From positions 1-24,868 of the forward strand of contig CAYNYI010000039.1 of NCBI GenBank assembly GCA_964401455.1: 24,868 nt of DNA, written 5' to 3'. The translations under genes and the position numbers were made by a program. The stretch comes from CAYNYI01 sp964401455 (GTDB taxonomy: Bacteria > Fibrobacterota > OXYB2-FULL-49-7 > CAYNYI01). The first letter of the stretch is position 1; each line of letters opens with the position of its first letter. This document shows positions 7,306 through 16,286 of this stretch, piece after piece. The notes below the pieces were generated by a model. It saw nothing but the letters and a program-made list of their open reading frames with translations, ran no database searches and was not told where the DNA came from.

Positions 7306-8363
7306 ACACCTCCTCCTGCTATCTGTATTAATTTTAACGATATCCTGTCAAGATCAACCCTTTGGTCAGAGAGACCGTATTCATCAACCGCCCTCGGCAT
7401 ACCATAAACGACGCATGACGATTCTGTCTGGGTTATGCAGTAACAATTACCTTTTTTAAGTTCTTTTACTCCCAGAGCACCGTCATTTCCCATACCAGTC
7501 ATAATAACAGCCAGAACGCCCCGGCTTCCTGCTGCCAACGCAAGAGACCTGAATGTAAAATCAACCGAGGGCCTGCATGAATTTTCAGGCGGTGCGTCGC
7601 TTAAATAGCAATAAAAAGCGCCTTTTTCCTGTTTAATTCCCATATGTTTACCTCCGGCTGCGATAACCGCTTTCCCGGGTTCCATTTTTTCGCCTTCAGA
7701 GGCCTCAACAACATTCAAAGCCGACTTTCTGTTAAGCTCAGCCGCAAGTGCCCCGGTAAAAACAGGCGGCATATGCTGGACCACGGCTATAGGCAGAGGA
7801 AAAGAAGCCGGAAGTTTTGGTACGACCCTGTGCAGTGCCTCAGGCCCCCCTGTCGAGACCCCAATCGCGAGAATCGACGGTTTAACCGGCTTAATTTTAA
7901 TAACCGGAGTAATCTTAGGCGGAGTAGCGGCCTCCTGCCTGTTTTCAGGCTCTTGTTTCTGCTTTTTTTTAACAAGGGGAAGTACCTTTTCAATCCTTTT
8001 TTTGAGTATCTCCCGGTTTGCGTCATTATCCGAACTGTCCGGTTTCCTAATAAACTCAACCGCCCCGCTCCGCAACGCGCGAATTGTATTAACCGCGGAA
8101 ATCCCGCTCTCTGAACTGACCATAACGACTTCTGTGCCGGGAAAACTTTCCCTGATCTTCTGCAGGGCCATAAGACCATCCATTACCGGCATGTTTATAT
8201 CAAGCAGAACAAGAGACGGAGACAGCGCCCGCACTTTATCAAGCGCGATTTTACCGTTAGGAGCCGTACCAATCAATTCCATTCCATCGATACTGTCAAC
8301 TATCTCTGACAGAATTTTACGGTATGTAACAGTGTCATCAACAACTAATACTCTTACAGACAA
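7302..8363 (-). CDS. cheB: Chemotaxis protein-glutamate methylesterase/deamidase CheB
   Basis: 353 residues. CheB removes methyl groups from receptor glutamates (and deamidates glutamines) and is activated by phosphorylation from CheA. The N-terminal receiver (~1-122) has Asp9/Asp10, Asp55 and Lys107. A charged Pro-rich linker (~130-162) leads to the C-terminal esterase with the catalytic triad Ser170 (GVSTGGPEA), His197 (VQHMP) and Asp294 (MTGMGNDGA). All key residues are present. The start is TTG at 8363, chosen because CCGGAG stands 6 bases upstream and the receiver starts immediately. It begins just after the receptor gene and overlaps the next regulator gene by four bases. Confidence 0.95.
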   Translation of the reverse strand: MSVRVLVVDDTVTYRKILSEIVDSIDGMELIGTAPNGKIALDKVRALSPSLVLLDINMPVMDGLMALQKIRESFPGTEVVMVSSESGISAVNTIRALRSGAVEFIRKPDSSDNDANREILKKRIEKVLPLVKKKQKQEPENRQEAATPPKITPVIKIKPVKPSILAIGVSTGGPEALHRVVPKLPASFPLPIAVVQHMPPVFTGALAAELNRKSALNVVEASEGEKMEPGKAVIAAGGKHMGIKQEKGAFYCYLSDAPPENSCRPSVDFTFRSLALAAGSRGVLAVIMTGMGNDGALGVKELKKGNCYCITQTESSCVVYGMPRAVDEYGLSDQRVDLDRISLKLIQIAGGGV

Positions 8364-8376
8364 TAGTTACTCCGGT

Positions 8377-10056
8377 TTAAATTTTAAACTGCTTCACAAT
8401 CTGCTCAAGACTTGCCGAAAGCTCAGCGAGGTTACCGGCGCTTATCTTTGTCTGCTCGGCCCCGTTGGCTGTATCAGAGGAAGCCTTGTTAACCCCCTGG
8501 ATGTTGGAGGAAATCTCATTTATTCCGGAAGCCGTTTCCTGAACATTCCTGGCTACATTATTGGCGGCATCACCTGCGCCGCCCACGCTTTTAGCAATTT
8601 CATTAGTTGTCGCGGACTGCTCTTCAACCGCGCTGACAATGGTCTGGGATATAGAATTAACTTCCTCGACAATAGCCGTGATTTCCTCAATAGCCTTAAC
8701 CGAGCTGTCCGTATTGCTCTGCATCTCCTCTATCTGCTTCTCGATTTCATCTGTGGCTTGTGTTGTCTGCTTGGCAAGTTCTTTAACCTCATTGGCGACG
8801 ACGGCAAATCCTTTTCCGGCCTCTCCGGCGGAGGCGGCTTCTATTGTGGCATTAAGGGCCAGCAGATTGGTCTGCTCGGCTATATCGGTTATTACATCAA
8901 GGACCTTGCCTATCTGCTTGGAGGATTCACCGAGTTTCTCCATCCTTGCCCTCGTATTCTTGGAGGCGTCATTGGCTTTGGCGGCTATTTCGGATTCTTT
9001 CTGACAATTCCGGGAAATTTCATTTATTGAAGAACTCATTTCCTCTATCGCTGTCGCGACCGAATTTACAGACCCGGACATCTGTTCCGCGGCCGCGGAT
9101 ATATTATTTACATTGGCGGAAGCTTGTTCGGACGCAGAGGCGACAGTATTCGACTGGGCTGTCATTTCCTCGGCATTGGCAGCCATCTGAGTCGCTGTCG
9201 CTGAAAGCTCCTCCGAAGAACTTGAGAGTGTATTCACATTTCCCGCGATATCTGTTATTATCCTCTGGATCTTTTCCACAAAGACATTGAACCAGCGGGA
9301 CATCTCGCCGATCTCATCTTTTGAGGAATCGTCAAGGCGGCTGGTTAGGTCGCCCTCTCCGCTGGCGATATCTTTAAGAAGCGCCACTGTTTTCGCGATT
9401 GGCAGCAGTATCTGCCGTGAAATGAGAGAAATAGTAACCAACGTCAGAACGATAAAAACAATCACACCCGTTACCATGGTCCTGTTTATATTTTTAATCA
9501 TTTTCTCGCTCTCAATTTCAAGCTTATCCTTTTCTCTCATAGCAATGTCATCAAGTTCTTTTAAGGAACGCTGTACTTCAGCGAGATAATTCCCCTTTAC
9601 CTCGTCTTTGAAATACACCTCCGCCTTTGTTCTTCCTTCCCGTCCGGAACCCAGCAAGTCCTCAATTTTCCGAACCGCCTCATGCAACTGCTTATGAGGT
9701 TCCTCAAGTTCTGCCAAAATAGAAACAGTTTCAGGGATTTCCTGCTCAAGTTTTTTTCTTTCATCGCTGTAGTACCACTTTCCGAGATCGCATTTGCGAT
9801 AATCTGTCTGAACATCAAAAGTTGTTATTTTTGGATTATAAAGGAATTCCCCGACGGCATCCGACCATTTTAAATGGGCTATTTCCATATAGTAAAGTTC
9901 TATTATAGTCTCATGGAAAAAATCTACTCTATGCTGAACATCGCGAACCCTTTTCAAGCTGTTTATTCCGAGAAATCCTACAGTGGATATCATAATGACT
10001 ACCAATACAGCCGCGATTATTAATTTCCTCTTTATTGTAATATTTTTGAAATTCAT
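8377..10056 (-). CDS. Methyl-accepting chemoreceptor with an extracytoplasmic CZB-like zinc domain
   Basis: 559 residues. TM1 is at ~12-31 and TM2 at ~193-215, enclosing a sensor domain. Within it His61 (HLKW), Cys89 (CDLGKWYY), His121 and His125 (PHKQLH) match in order, identity and approximate spacing the 3His-1Cys zinc site of CZB domains (as in DgcZ and TlpD). CZB domains bind zinc tightly and some respond to oxidants at the Cys. After TM2 come a HAMP region (~215-267) and the methyl-accepting signalling domain (~270-559), whose hairpin tip carries EQTNLLALNATIEAA and GKGFAVVANEVKELA. There is no CheR/CheB-binding pentapeptide; the protein ends KQFKI. It should cluster with the CheW and CheA encoded next to it. 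The start ATG has AAGGAGG 7 bases upstream. Confidence 0.93.
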   Translation of the reverse strand: MNFKNITIKRKLIIAAVLVVIMISTVGFLGINSLKRVRDVQHRVDFFHETIIELYYMEIAHLKWSDAVGEFLYNPKITTFDVQTDYRKCDLGKWYYSDERKKLEQEIPETVSILAELEEPHKQLHEAVRKIEDLLGSGREGRTKAEVYFKDEVKGNYLAEVQRSLKELDDIAMREKDKLEIESEKMIKNINRTMVTGVIVFIVLTLVTISLISRQILLPIAKTVALLKDIASGEGDLTSRLDDSSKDEIGEMSRWFNVFVEKIQRIITDIAGNVNTLSSSSEELSATATQMAANAEEMTAQSNTVASASEQASANVNNISAAAEQMSGSVNSVATAIEEMSSSINEISRNCQKESEIAAKANDASKNTRARMEKLGESSKQIGKVLDVITDIAEQTNLLALNATIEAASAGEAGKGFAVVANEVKELAKQTTQATDEIEKQIEEMQSNTDSSVKAIEEITAIVEEVNSISQTIVSAVEEQSATTNEIAKSVGGAGDAANNVARNVQETASGINEISSNIQGVNKASSDTANGAEQTKISAGNLAELSASLEQIVKQFKI

Positions 10057-10075
10057 CCTGGGCCTCCTTAATTAT

Positions 10076-10552
10076 TTATGCTTTATTTATAATTTTACCG
10101 AGATTAACTATGGTCATGAGCGAATCCTTCAATTTATATACGCCCGATATAAACTCGCGGTCCAAACCTGAGGCGTTAGCCGGTGACGGTTCCATTTCGT
10201 CTTCAGACACGGTATAGACATCTCCGGTTCCGTCGACTAATAGACCGGTAAAGTCCTTATTTGTATTCTGAAGCAAACTCTCATCATCGGTATGCTCTAA
10301 AAGTTCCGCGTAAGTCTTAAGAACAATACAGCGGGACTTTTTCGATATATCGCTGCGGTCCAGACCAAGCTTGCTCCGAACATCAAGCACGGTAATTATC
10401 TGTCCGCGCAGATTCAGGAGGCCTCTTACAAAATCAGGCGCGAGGGCTACTGGCGTTATTTCCAAATGCCGGTTTATTTCACGGACATAAGTTATGTCTA
10501 TTCCGAACATTGAATCACCCAGGAAAAATGAGGTATACTGTCTGTCAGGCAT
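10076..10552 (-). CDS. cheW: Coupling protein CheW
   Basis: 158 residues, a single CheW domain that bridges receptors to CheA in arrays. Recognisable features are the early FFLGDSMFGIDI strand pair, the VREINR segment, and the LLNLRGQIITVLDVRSKLG core that is diagnostic of the family. The later GLLVDGTGDVYTV segment forms the second barrel. A longer than usual acidic loop (~85-102) lies between. Its ATG is inside the 3' end of cheA (8-base overlap) with AAGGAG 9 bases upstream, implying translational coupling. The receptor gene follows 20 bases later, so this operon supplies its own minimal signalling core. Confidence 0.95.
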   Translation of the reverse strand: MPDRQYTSFFLGDSMFGIDITYVREINRHLEITPVALAPDFVRGLLNLRGQIITVLDVRSKLGLDRSDISKKSRCIVLKTYAELLEHTDDESLLQNTNKDFTGLLVDGTGDVYTVSEDEMEPSPANASGLDREFISGVYKLKDSLMTIVNLGKIINKA

Positions 10553-13500
10553 TTTCAGTCGCTCCTTTCTCCGGGACTCTTCCGAGGATTTTCTTCATAG
10601 ATTTAAGGAGACTGTCTTTGTCAAGTTTTACTTCGTAGGCGTCAACACCGGACTCAAAGCCCGTCTTTCTGTTTACTTCGCCGCCCATGGCAGTAAGGGC
10701 TATAACGGGCATTTCCGGGAATTTTTCAGAGTTTCGTATTTTCCTGGTAAGTTCAAACCCATCCATTTCAGGCATTTCAATATCCGTAACAAGAATATCA
10801 TAGCTGTTTTTCTGCAGTTCCTCCCATGCTCTTACGCCGTCGGGGACCTCTGTAACTCTGCAGCCTATGTCTTTGAGATAGCCGCTTTCAAGCGAACGGA
10901 AAAAATCGGTATCCTCGGCAAGAAGAACCCTTACTCCCTGAAGCTCTTTTCCGCTTACCCTGAAACTGTACTTATCCGGCTCAACGGTCTCGAATAAAGA
11001 ATAAATATCCATCAGTATTACCATTTTTCCTTCAAATACCATACTGCCGTGTATGCCGGTACCGGTAATACCGGATTTTTCGAGGGCGGCCGAGCTTTCC
11101 ACAACATCACTCACGCTTTCGGCGATTATTCCCATTGGTTCTTTAACGAGCTTCGGAATAATAACAAAAAACTCGTCAGAATCCTCAGCGGGGGCTGAAA
11201 CAGGCATATATTTATGGGGCCTGATCAGGCGCAAAGAATGATCCTCATATTTCAGGTATTCCTTCTCCCCGATTACCTGCAATCTGTCTTTGGTGACCTT
11301 TTCTATCCGCGAGACAATAGCAAGATTGATGGCGAATTCCTCACTGCCGGAACATTTAAAAAGCAGAAAACTCTGTGATTCCTTTTGCAGATCTCTCGCA
11401 TAGGCACGCGCCTGCCTCTGCGACTCTTTAGATAATTCCTCGAATTTCAGCTCCGCCTTGCGCGCTATGCCTTCTGTATCTAAAATCATAGCCACTCTGC
11501 CGTCCCCCATAATTGTGGAACCCGAATAGCATTTTGAATTCTTGAGATAATCCGAAAGCGGCTTAACGACAATTTCCTCGCTATCCAGAAGCGAGTCTAC
11601 AATTAATCCGTAACTGTTTCCGCCCATTTTCAGAACCACAATATTAATAGCGCTTTTACTGCTTTGTCTTCTGTCTTTTCCGGTTCTTTGCCTCCGGATC
11701 TGAAGATTGTCTTCTCCGTTTTTTTCTACCGAACGTCTGTCAGCGAGGTTCCTTCTGGCATCAGGGACACGCTCTTTCGTTTCAGGATGCAGGAAAGTTC
11801 CTGAGATTTCCAGAATATCATTAAGTTTTACAAGCGGAAGAAGTTTATCCCTCAAACGAAGTACATCGTTACCTCTTACTTTTTCTATCTTTGCCGCGGC
11901 CTCCGCCGCCCTTAGCCTTACAAGCTCAATAAGATTAACCTGGGGAATAGCGAACTTCCTGCCCTCAGCGGTAATAATCAAAGAAGGTATTATCGCAAGC
12001 GTCAGGGGAAGCCGCAGCGTCATGGTGGTACCCCGCCCTTCCTTGGACTCCACTTCGATACTACCGCCGAGTTTCTCAATATTGGTTTTGACCACATCCA
12101 TCCCGACGCCCCTGCCGGAGACTTCTGTCACCTTCTCGGCAGTAGAAAAACCGGGGGCAAAAAGCAGATCATATACATCGCGGTCAGAAAGGCCCTCTGC
12201 TTCATCTTCACCGATTATATCCTTCTCAATAGCTTTATTTAAAACCGCATCGCGGTTTATTCCCCCGCCGTCGTCCGCTATCTGTATATTTACCTGCCCG
12301 CCCTCATGAAAAGCCTTTAGTGTAACCGTTCCCTTTCTCGGTTTGTTCAATTTTTCTCTTTTGTCGGGACCCTCAATTCCGTGGTCTCCCGAATTTCTCA
12401 CAATATGAAGAAGCGGATCTGTAAGCGACTCAATTATAGATTTATCAAGCTCTACACCTTCACCCGTAATATTGAGTTCTATTTCCTTACCGGTCCGCCT
12501 TGCCAAATCTCTTATTACTCTCGGATATTTATTGAACAGACTCCCGATTGGCTGCATACGGGTATTCATTATATTCTCCTGAAGCTCACTTACCACTACA
12601 TCAATATTTTGAAGCACATTTTTTATCCCGGCTTCTTCTGTATTCCTGAAAAACTGTAGCAGCTGGTTCCTGGAAAGAACAAGTTCCCCGGCAAGATTAA
12701 TAAGACGGTTCAATAAATCGACCTTTACGCGGATCGTCTCCGCCGACTCGGACTTTGATGCTTTTCTGGTTTTCTGAGAATCGGAAAGTTTTTGTTCATT
12801 AACAGGTTTGGTTTTATCTTTGTCACCTCTCAACTCGGTACACTTTTTAAAAAGTACTTTTTCTTCATCAATATCAACAGTCGGAATAAAGAGCGCTTTT
12901 TCAAGCACAGTGGATAGAAAGATACTCCATATTATGTCTTTCTCAAGGGAGTCTTCCAATCCGGTTATATCAGACATATCAGGCTCAATTTTAAGAATAT
13001 CGGCAAACCCCGATATGTCATCCAGGAAGCTCTTTAATTCACGCCCTTTCCCAAGCAGGTCGTCACGCAGAGAAACACTCAGTGAATAAAGATGTTTACC
13101 CTCGGATGCCAGCTTTCCGGCCTCGGAAAGTACGTCTTCCGGAAAATCCGCAGTTTTCTCTTTTTGTCCGCTGTTTCCGGTTTCCGACGGTACGGCACCG
13201 GAGTCAGGCACCTCTTTACCGTCCGGGTCCATCAGAGAATAGAGCTGGGAAAGTTCTGTGTCAATATCGTATTCTTCCGATGAATCGACATCATCAATCA
13301 TGGCCTGTATTTTATCCATACTTTTGAGAAGTACATCAACGATCTCCGATGTAATAGCTAGTTTTCCGTCCCGTATCATTCCAAGAACATTTTCGGTTTT
13401 ATGGCTGAGTTCTTTTATTTTCTCAAAACCGAAAAAACTAAAACCGCCTTTAATGGAATGTACCGCCCTGAATATTTTATTTACACTCTCTGAGTCTATC

Positions 13501-13604
13501 TCTCCGCCGCCCTCAAGCGCAAGCAGGTCCGGTTCTATTTCCTGAAGATGCTCTTTGGACTCAACTGTGAGCTCTTCAAGAAGATTTCTGTCGGAAGCGT
13601 CCAT
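10545..13604 (-). CDS. cheA: Hybrid chemotaxis histidine kinase CheA with two CheW-like domains and a receiver
   Basis: 1019 residues, much longer than classical CheA (~650). Order: Hpt (~1-125) with phosphoacceptor His49 (AVHSIKGG); a domain at ~160-255 that may be a P2-type CheY/CheB-binding module; dimerisation P3 (~288-345); ATPase P4 (~345-535) with HIVRNSGDHGIE, DDGGGI and SGRGVGMDVV; CheW-like P5 (~540-715) interrupted by an Arg-rich insert (~605-650); a second, more divergent CheW-like domain (~743-875); and a C-terminal receiver (~890-1010) with Asp941 (VTDIEMPEMDG), Thr971 and Lys993. All catalytic motifs are present. The attached receiver may act as phosphate sink or internal output. 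It follows the STAS gene by 15 bases (AAGG six bases before ATG) and overlaps cheW. Confidence 0.95.
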   Translation of the reverse strand: MDASDRNLLEELTVESKEHLQEIEPDLLALEGGGEIDSESVNKIFRAVHSIKGGFSFFGFEKIKELSHKTENVLGMIRDGKLAITSEIVDVLLKSMDKIQAMIDDVDSSEEYDIDTELSQLYSLMDPDGKEVPDSGAVPSETGNSGQKEKTADFPEDVLSEAGKLASEGKHLYSLSVSLRDDLLGKGRELKSFLDDISGFADILKIEPDMSDITGLEDSLEKDIIWSIFLSTVLEKALFIPTVDIDEEKVLFKKCTELRGDKDKTKPVNEQKLSDSQKTRKASKSESAETIRVKVDLLNRLINLAGELVLSRNQLLQFFRNTEEAGIKNVLQNIDVVVSELQENIMNTRMQPIGSLFNKYPRVIRDLARRTGKEIELNITGEGVELDKSIIESLTDPLLHIVRNSGDHGIEGPDKREKLNKPRKGTVTLKAFHEGGQVNIQIADDGGGINRDAVLNKAIEKDIIGEDEAEGLSDRDVYDLLFAPGFSTAEKVTEVSGRGVGMDVVKTNIEKLGGSIEVESKEGRGTTMTLRLPLTLAIIPSLIITAEGRKFAIPQVNLIELVRLRAAEAAAKIEKVRGNDVLRLRDKLLPLVKLNDILEISGTFLHPETKERVPDARRNLADRRSVEKNGEDNLQIRRQRTGKDRRQSSKSAINIVVLKMGGNSYGLIVDSLLDSEEIVVKPLSDYLKNSKCYSGSTIMGDGRVAMILDTEGIARKAELKFEELSKESQRQARAYARDLQKESQSFLLFKCSGSEEFAINLAIVSRIEKVTKDRLQVIGEKEYLKYEDHSLRLIRPHKYMPVSAPAEDSDEFFVIIPKLVKEPMGIIAESVSDVVESSAALEKSGITGTGIHGSMVFEGKMVILMDIYSLFETVEPDKYSFRVSGKELQGVRVLLAEDTDFFRSLESGYLKDIGCRVTEVPDGVRAWEELQKNSYDILVTDIEMPEMDGFELTRKIRNSEKFPEMPVIALTAMGGEVNRKTGFESGVDAYEVKLDKDSLLKSMKKILGRVPEKGATENA

Positions 13605-13619
13605 ATCCAGCCTTACCCT

Positions 13620-13916
13620 TCATTTTACGTTGTCGCCTAAAAGAGGAACCAGCCCGATTTTCTGAAAAAAATCGTTTATTTCTGTTTCCTTAAGGTCTAT
13701 TAGAGGTTTTCTCCCGGTTTTTTCCATCTCAGCCTTAAGACCGGCGAGAATATTTATACCCATACCTTCCAGCTCGGAAACTGAGGCCGCCTCAACAGAA
13801 ACAGAATCTCTCGGGTTCTCGTTAAGAACCTCCAGAAGTTCCTCAAGACTTCCCGGCACATTCGCCTTTAGATAAGAAAGAGAATATTTGTGCTTTTTTT
13901 TCCGGGCTGCAGGCAT
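13620..13916 (-). CDS. Small STAS-domain protein at the head of the che operon
   Basis: 98 residues. A basic N-terminus (MPAARKKKHK) is followed by a compact STAS-like fold. The pattern SLEELLEVL, then VSVEAASVSELEGMGINIL, then a helix, then PLIDLKETEINDFFQKIGL resembles MlaB/anti-anti-sigma type domains. At the position of the conserved D-S-x-G, where a Ser is phosphorylated in SpoIIAA-like proteins, it reads E50-G51-M-G, so classical serine phosphorylation is not expected. STAS proteins are found in several chemosensory operons, where their role is poorly defined. It is the first gene of the run; GGAG stands 7-8 bases before the ATG. Assignment rests on pattern only. Confidence 0.65.
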   Translation of the reverse strand: MPAARKKKHKYSLSYLKANVPGSLEELLEVLNENPRDSVSVEAASVSELEGMGINILAGLKAEMEKTGRKPLIDLKETEINDFFQKIGLVPLLGDNVK

Positions 13917-14066
13917 ATATTATCTCCGGCTTTTATTTAATCCTACCATTCATAAAGATATTATACAAAATTATCTGCAAATTGCCATCATGAATTTATT
14001 TTTATTTTATAAGTTTAAGGTATTCGTCAAAGCTTTAATATTCTTTCCGGAGGAAAAGCAGCCGGA
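13917..14066. other. Intergenic region ahead of the chemosensory operon
   Basis: 150 AT-rich bases between the Omp85 stop and the STAS start, both genes being on the minus strand. It is the only sizeable gap before the che run and so the likely site of its promoter. A weak hairpin (TCCGG...CCGGA, 5-bp stem, 14046-14066) follows the Omp85 stop but lacks a T-run, so Omp85 has no convincing terminator and read-through into che is possible. Confidence 0.5.
13960..13988 (-). promoter_or_regulatory. Possible promoter for the STAS-che operon
   Basis: A consensus TATAAT is present on the minus strand (13960-13965), 44 bases before the STAS start. The corresponding -35 (ATGGCA or TGGCAA with a 16-17-base spacer) is poor, so this may depend on an activator or be fortuitous in AT-rich DNA. 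Confidence 0.35.
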
Positions 14067-16286
14067 CTAAAACCTGTTTTCAAGCCTTACATGAATCATT
14101 CCTTCTGAAGGACCGTTTGAGCGCCCTACACCGTAATCTATACCTAGAACACCTATTTCGGTACCGGCGCGCAGCCCGGCTCCCCAGCCGTATTTAAAAA
14201 ACTCTTTACCGAGACCGGAAGAAAAAATGCTAACACCCGTGCCTTTCGCCTCATCCGGAAAAAGCGCAGCGTCAATAAAAACAGCAAAACGCGACGCGGA
14301 AGATATAAGGTACCGGTATTCGCTCCTTAAACCTATAACATTGGTCTGATAAAACTGGCTCTCCCTGTAGCCCCGGAGAGTCGCGATTCCTCCGTATGGG
14401 ATTTTCTCGGAAAGCGGAACCGGCTGCCCGCTTCTTATTTCGTCATGCATAAGTCTTAAAAAGATGATGTTCCGCCGGAATGCCTCATAAAGATAACCTC
14501 CGGTAAAACCGAAGCTTATTTCTTTGTATGGAATCGAAGAGCCGGAGGAGAACGCCGCTCCGGCACGCAGCGAAGTCCTGTATCCGGAAGAGGGGTTAAC
14601 GGGATCATTCCTTTTGTCTAAATCCGTCTTCACATGAGTTTTATAAATGATCTTTTTTCTGCTGTTTTTTACCGAATCAGTAGAAGCAGGCAGAGAATCC
14701 TGATAATATTCAGTCAGATCTACCCGGCTAACCTCTCCGCTCAATTCAAAATCTTCGACAACGGGCGTTTTGAACCCCAGTCCGGTTAGGAAACGGGAGT
14801 ATGAGGAAGTATCAATCGTAATACCGAGAATAAAGGAAAGATCGGCGTTGATCCCCCCTACCCAGGGTTCTGTGTACTCGGATTCAAAATCGGTAAAACC
14901 CGCTTCACGCAGATAATACAGACTGAATTTTCTCGCGGTCCCGTATATATTAATAAGATCAAGATCAATAAATCCGCTAAAAAAGCCTTTCTGCTTTTCA
15001 GTTCCTGCATCCGGAGGAACATATCCAACCATGCCCTCAAAACTGTTGGGGAGTCCCTCTTTTATTACAAGACGAGGATGAAGTATCCGGTTTTTTGTAT
15101 CAAGCCACGGCCCGGATATCGTCACCGACTCGAACAATCCTGTCGCGGAGAGTCTTCTCTTCATTTTCTCAACAAGGCTGTAACTGTAATAGAGACCGAA
15201 CATATCCCGTATTTCCCTTAAAATAACCTTTTCGGATGTTATCCCATCATTGATGATTTCGGGTTTTCCGAGAACAAAGCGATCATTTTTTTCTATCGAA
15301 TAAAAAACATCTACACCGGAATTTTCATTAAGAATAAGCGTATCGAGAGACACCGATACAAAAGCATAGCCACGGGACTCAAAAAAGACAGCGGCTTTCT
15401 CAGCATAAGACCTGACCCGCTGATCAGTAAAGCGAACACCGGAGGAAAAATCAAGGTTGAATAGCAGTTCTTCTTTTTCGTCTTTATCCGGACCTCTGAA
15501 AAAAAGAGAAGAAAAAATCAGCGGTCTCCCTTCGGTTATTCTCAAAATCATTACTCCGGGGCTAAAAGAAGCGTCAACTTCCGCATGGAGATACCCTTCG
15601 GACCTGTAGAGATTTTTTATCTTTCTTTTATAGTCCCGGATTTTTGAGGGGGAAGCTCTGTATATGGCACCGATGTGCTCATTTATTCTTCTTTCGCTGA
15701 ATAGCGAAGCCCCCTCGATTTTAACCTCGTATTCTTTTTCCGGCTCCTCTATCTGAATAAAAATATCAATCCCTGTAACCCCATCCCATTCAATATTGAC
15801 ACCCGCGTCTTCAAGCCCGGCTTTGAAATACATCTCTTTTATTCTGTCCTTCAGCTTGGGTATTTTATCCGGATCAAAATGTCCGTTCTCCTTAATACCG
15901 GCAACCGAAAGGATTTTTCTGTCAGAAAAGACAATATTGCCGCTTACTTCTATACTGTGAACAAAATCCTTCTCTATGATATTCAATATAAACAAAGCCC
16001 TGGGAGGAGTTTTTTCTTCAATTTCATAATTTATACCCGCGCCTTTCGGGAAGATTTCTCTATATGCCCGGGACACAGCCTCCACCGCGGAAGATATGTC
16101 GAGAGAATCAAACCAATCGCCTTCTCTTAGACCGGTCATTCTCCTGATCTCATAATCATCAAACGTGGAATTGCCGTACACCGCGAAGCTATCGAGAAGA
16201 TAGTTCTCCCCCGCAAAAAGAGACAGAGATAAAAAAAACAATGCCAAAAGAATCCGTTTCGTATTTAACATATTTTCAGGTTTCAT
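14067..16286 (-). CDS. Omp85 family outer-membrane protein with five POTRA domains (BamA/TamA-like)
   Basis: 739 residues. A signal peptide (~7-25, ending LFAG) is followed by five POTRA-like repeats (~27-105, 106-185, 186-257, 258-337, 338-417), each with the paired GN/S...F...I...G pattern and a helix ending in a GY-type turn. A 16-strand D15/bacterial surface antigen barrel (~418-739) contains the conserved LRGYRESQF (~637-645) of the Omp85 lumen loop and ends in Phe (RLENRF), the usual outer-membrane insertion signal. Five POTRAs match BamA, the essential assembly factor of outer-membrane proteins, but nothing proves this is the housekeeping copy. Its ATG overlaps the preceding stop (TAATG), so it is translationally coupled to the large barrel gene. 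A second ATG six codons in (MLNTKR) gives a more typical signal peptide. Confidence 0.9.
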   Translation of the reverse strand: MKPENMLNTKRILLALFFLSLSLFAGENYLLDSFAVYGNSTFDDYEIRRMTGLREGDWFDSLDISSAVEAVSRAYREIFPKGAGINYEIEEKTPPRALFILNIIEKDFVHSIEVSGNIVFSDRKILSVAGIKENGHFDPDKIPKLKDRIKEMYFKAGLEDAGVNIEWDGVTGIDIFIQIEEPEKEYEVKIEGASLFSERRINEHIGAIYRASPSKIRDYKRKIKNLYRSEGYLHAEVDASFSPGVMILRITEGRPLIFSSLFFRGPDKDEKEELLFNLDFSSGVRFTDQRVRSYAEKAAVFFESRGYAFVSVSLDTLILNENSGVDVFYSIEKNDRFVLGKPEIINDGITSEKVILREIRDMFGLYYSYSLVEKMKRRLSATGLFESVTISGPWLDTKNRILHPRLVIKEGLPNSFEGMVGYVPPDAGTEKQKGFFSGFIDLDLINIYGTARKFSLYYLREAGFTDFESEYTEPWVGGINADLSFILGITIDTSSYSRFLTGLGFKTPVVEDFELSGEVSRVDLTEYYQDSLPASTDSVKNSRKKIIYKTHVKTDLDKRNDPVNPSSGYRTSLRAGAAFSSGSSIPYKEISFGFTGGYLYEAFRRNIIFLRLMHDEIRSGQPVPLSEKIPYGGIATLRGYRESQFYQTNVIGLRSEYRYLISSASRFAVFIDAALFPDEAKGTGVSIFSSGLGKEFFKYGWGAGLRAGTEIGVLGIDYGVGRSNGPSEGMIHVRLENRF

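Noticed and set aside
8002..9030. 342-codon open frame on the plus strand opposite cheB and the receptor gene
   Set aside because: It is the mirror of two genes with strong family motifs; its translation is low-complexity and matches nothing.
13975..13990. TGGCA...TTGCA-like sequence resembling a sigma54 promoter before the che operon
   Set aside because: The GG and GC dinucleotides are 6 bases apart rather than 10, so it does not fit the sigma54 consensus.
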